From NCBI RefSeq assembly GCF_018130545.1, contig NZ_JAFCKF010000001.1, positions 1,285,077 through 1,349,076 on the forward strand: a DNA stretch of 64,000 nt, given 5' to 3'. The notes under the pieces are model-generated. The model did not search any database and had not been told where the DNA came from. It worked only from the letters and a program-made list of their open reading frames with translations. Below, piece after piece: positions 62,603-64,000 of this stretch (position 1 is its first letter; every line of letters begins with the position of its first letter). Origin of the DNA: Bradyrhizobium tropiciagri (GTDB taxonomy: Bacteria > Pseudomonadota > Alphaproteobacteria > Rhizobiales > Xanthobacteraceae). The translations under genes were made by a program, and so were the position numbers.

Positions 62603-62684
62603 TCCTCTTGTCCGTTGGTTGATTCAGTCTTTTCAGGCCAAGTTGGAAGTAGCTATTGGCCGAGCTGGAGCGCATATTGTGCCG

Positions 62685-62861
62685 ATGGACATATTTCCTC
62701 GATTTGAAGCCAAGGTCATGACGAGCGGCCGCTGGTTCGTTTCGGTAACGACCGGGTATGGGCCGGACTCTCATGTCGGGGATTTCGCAACCGACAAAGA
62801 CGCCAAAGACTGGATTTCGACCAAATCGAGGTACTGGCCCGGCAAACCGGCTACGCCATAG
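62685..62861 (+). CDS. Small basic protein with SPOR-like strand pattern
   Basis: A 58-residue protein: FEAKVMTSGRWFVSVTTGYG, then VGDFATDKDAKDWISTKSRYW. Short rhizobial proteins of this layout are widespread and uncharacterised. The stop codon shares one base with the next gene's GTG start (TAGTG). Confidence 0.55.
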   Translation: MDIFPRFEAKVMTSGRWFVSVTTGYGPDSHVGDFATDKDAKDWISTKSRYWPGKPATP

Positions 62862-63067
62862 TGACCGGGCGCGATGAATGGACGATAGACCTTCAGTGCC
62901 CGAGATGCAGAAGGATCGACGTAGCTCGGCTCTCACAGGCGAATGGCTATGACTTCAGGAGAGGCGACACCGCTACCCGCGCCGATCATGTGCCAAAGGG
63001 CTTTATCTGCATTGACCCAGCGACCGGCAATTTCCAGTGTTCGAGATGCCAGGTGTCAATTCCGTGA
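62861..63067 (+). CDS. Small zinc-ribbon-like protein
   Basis: A 68-residue protein starting at GTG, with CPRCRR near the start and CSRCQ near the end, a two-knuckle Cys4 arrangement likely to bind zinc. ICIDPATGNFQCSRCQVSIP resembles the end of many short Bradyrhizobium proteins. It is directly coupled to the preceding small gene. Function unknown. Confidence 0.55.
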   Translation: MTGRDEWTIDLQCPRCRRIDVARLSQANGYDFRRGDTATRADHVPKGFICIDPATGNFQCSRCQVSIP

Positions 63068-63182
63068 TCCGGGACCGTCAGCATGCTTGCCAAATCGCCG
63101 GCGGGCATTGACCGAAACATCTCGCTTGTGGGGACGGCCCAGCCAGCAGGTCGTGGTCTTGCCCAACGCGTGAATGGCTGAA

Positions 63183-63940
63183 TCAGCTCGTCGCGGGACG
63201 GAGAGGCATCCTGAACGTAAACCTTGTCTCTTCTTCGGTCGAGCTAACGGTCAATTCACCTCCATGAGCCGTTGCGATCTGGGAGGCGATGTAAAGGCCC
63301 AGTCCGAGTCCTTGCCTGCTGGCGTGAGCATTCCCGCGAAAAAAGGGCTCGAACAGCTTGCCCATGGCCTTTTCCGGGATTGGCTCGCCCGAATTCGCAA
63401 CCCGAGTTCGAACTCGTCTTATCTGGTTTCTCCATGCACAACCACAGGCTTGTTGGAAGCTCCATGAGTCAGAGCATTCCCGAGGAGATTTGAGAGCAGC
63501 TGTCCGATCCGGGAGCGATCGCAGTTCACCGTTCGGCCGATTTTGAATTCGGCCTCGATGACGCGGCCCGGTGAAGCGAGCCTCAGTTCGTCGACGGTGC
63601 CCATGAGAACCGGCTCCAAGCGCTTTGCCGCATCGCGATCCAGCCCAATGCCCCCGCCCAACCGGCCGCGGGCGAGATCGAGTACGTTGTCAATCAACCC
63701 GGCCATTCGCATGACCGTCGTCTGCATCATTGCGATCACCTGATGCTCTTTGTCGGTTTGTACCGAACGGTCGAGAATGCGCGCGCCTGCGCTGATCGAG
63801 GCGAGGGGGTTGCGGAGATCGTGACCGAGCACCGCGATGAATTGTTCGCGCAGCTCAGAACTTTCATGCTCGCGCCGGAGTTCTCTTCCGCAACGCTTTC
63901 CGCTACCTTTGCGAGCTCTCGGGTGTCATTCGGCTTGCAA
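63183..63940 (-). pseudogene. Sensor histidine kinase remnant
   Basis: Kinase core in several frames. TRELAKVAESVAEE is followed by a shift near 63900, then LRREHESSELREQFIAVLGHDLRNPLASI with the phospho-His, DRSRIGQLLSNLLGNALTHGA (N box) and VVVHGETR with a stop near 63418. After a further shift near 63405 come VANSGEPIPEKAMGKLFEPFFRG, GLGLGLYIASQIATAHGG and the end at 63183. A stop plus frameshifts mean the protein is not made. The upstream sensor part is missing. Confidence 0.8.
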
Positions 63941-63941
63941 T

Positions 63942-63989
63942 ATTGACCCCCTAAGCCGGGGGATCGGCGTCCAAAATTGACCCCCTACA
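63942..63989. mobile_element. IS21-family-like terminal remnant
   Basis: Two direct copies of ATTGACCCCCTA (63942-63953 and 63977-63988) about 35 bp apart, the outer one followed by CA. Read on the minus strand this gives TGTAGGGGGTCAAT at the tip and a second GGGGGTCAAT inside, the multiple terminal repeats typical of IS21-family ends. No transposase gene is in the window and the body side is occupied by the kinase remnant. Confidence 0.45.
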
Positions 63990-64000
63990 GATAGGTCTGT

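Overview
The window looks like the chromosome of a plant-associated alphaproteobacterium of the Bradyrhizobium/Nitrobacteraceae type. The evidence is high GC, a minCDE operon preceded by CtrA-type boxes, ACC deaminase (acdS) with a divergent Lrp-type regulator, an mctRS-mctP style monocarboxylate uptake locus, and many metabolic genes typical of soil rhizobia. The genus is inferred from protein resemblance only; no rRNA or complete tRNA gene is present.

Layout. 1-2.5 kb: end of a VWA (CoxE-like) gene, a membrane protein, and a DUF2235 (Tle1-like) hydrolase. 2.6-6.6 kb: a translationally coupled leftward operon for a three-part molybdenum hydroxylase (tri-haem cytochrome c, 2Fe-2S subunit, Mo subunit). 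6.8-15.8 kb: recQ, an alpha/beta hydrolase, an MFS exporter, a Baeyer-Villiger monooxygenase, a metallophosphoesterase and a trypsin-like protease. 15.8-23.3 kb: acdS/acdR, an ACMSD-like amidohydrolase, a selenium-binding-protein/methanethiol-oxidase homologue with a membrane partner, a LysM protein, a cytochrome c and a class II sirtuin. 23.3-28.7 kb: minCDE plus a coupled small gene, small exported proteins, a TetR regulator with a clear operator, and pstS with a Pho box and a strong terminator. 28.8-34.8 kb: dctA, a LysR regulator and a Bug-type binding protein, divergent from a NicC-like monooxygenase, a carboxymuconolactone-decarboxylase-like protein and an enol-lactonase-like hydrolase; probably a catabolic locus for an aromatic or N-heterocyclic acid.

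35.0-39.1 kb holds the most unusual cluster: a class III cyclase fused to TolB-like and TPR regions, then three ATGA-coupled genes encoding a glycine/aspartate-repeat PAP2/vanadium-haloperoxidase-like protein, a small papain-fold cysteine-protease-like protein, and a protein of unknown family. I know of no described system with this composition. 39.3-47.2 kb: a secreted phosphodiesterase/nucleotide-pyrophosphatase-like enzyme, then mctR, the transporter-kinase fusion mctS, mctP, and a 58-residue DUF3311 gene.

47.7-60.8 kb is interpreted as a genomic island. It is bounded by two 45-bp direct repeats (42/45 identical) that match the 3' part of a tRNA-Arg(CCG) from the anticodon loop to CCA, and it carries a 21-codon integrase vestige just inside the right repeat. 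Its left part is metal homeostasis: a CDF exporter with an outer-membrane protein and a divergent MerR regulator sharing a 19-bp-spacer promoter, a NicO/RcnA nickel-cobalt exporter with DUF1007 and DUF2946 partners, a COG0523/CobW GTPase with a frameshifted end, a Zur-like box, and an orphan ZnuA-like protein. Its right part (56.5-59.7 kb) is a graveyard of broken genes (MFS, HEAT-repeat, glpX, eno, PhoU-type). Beyond the island lie a Crp/Fnr regulator, three tiny genes, and a decayed histidine kinase ending at an IS21-like terminal remnant at the window edge.
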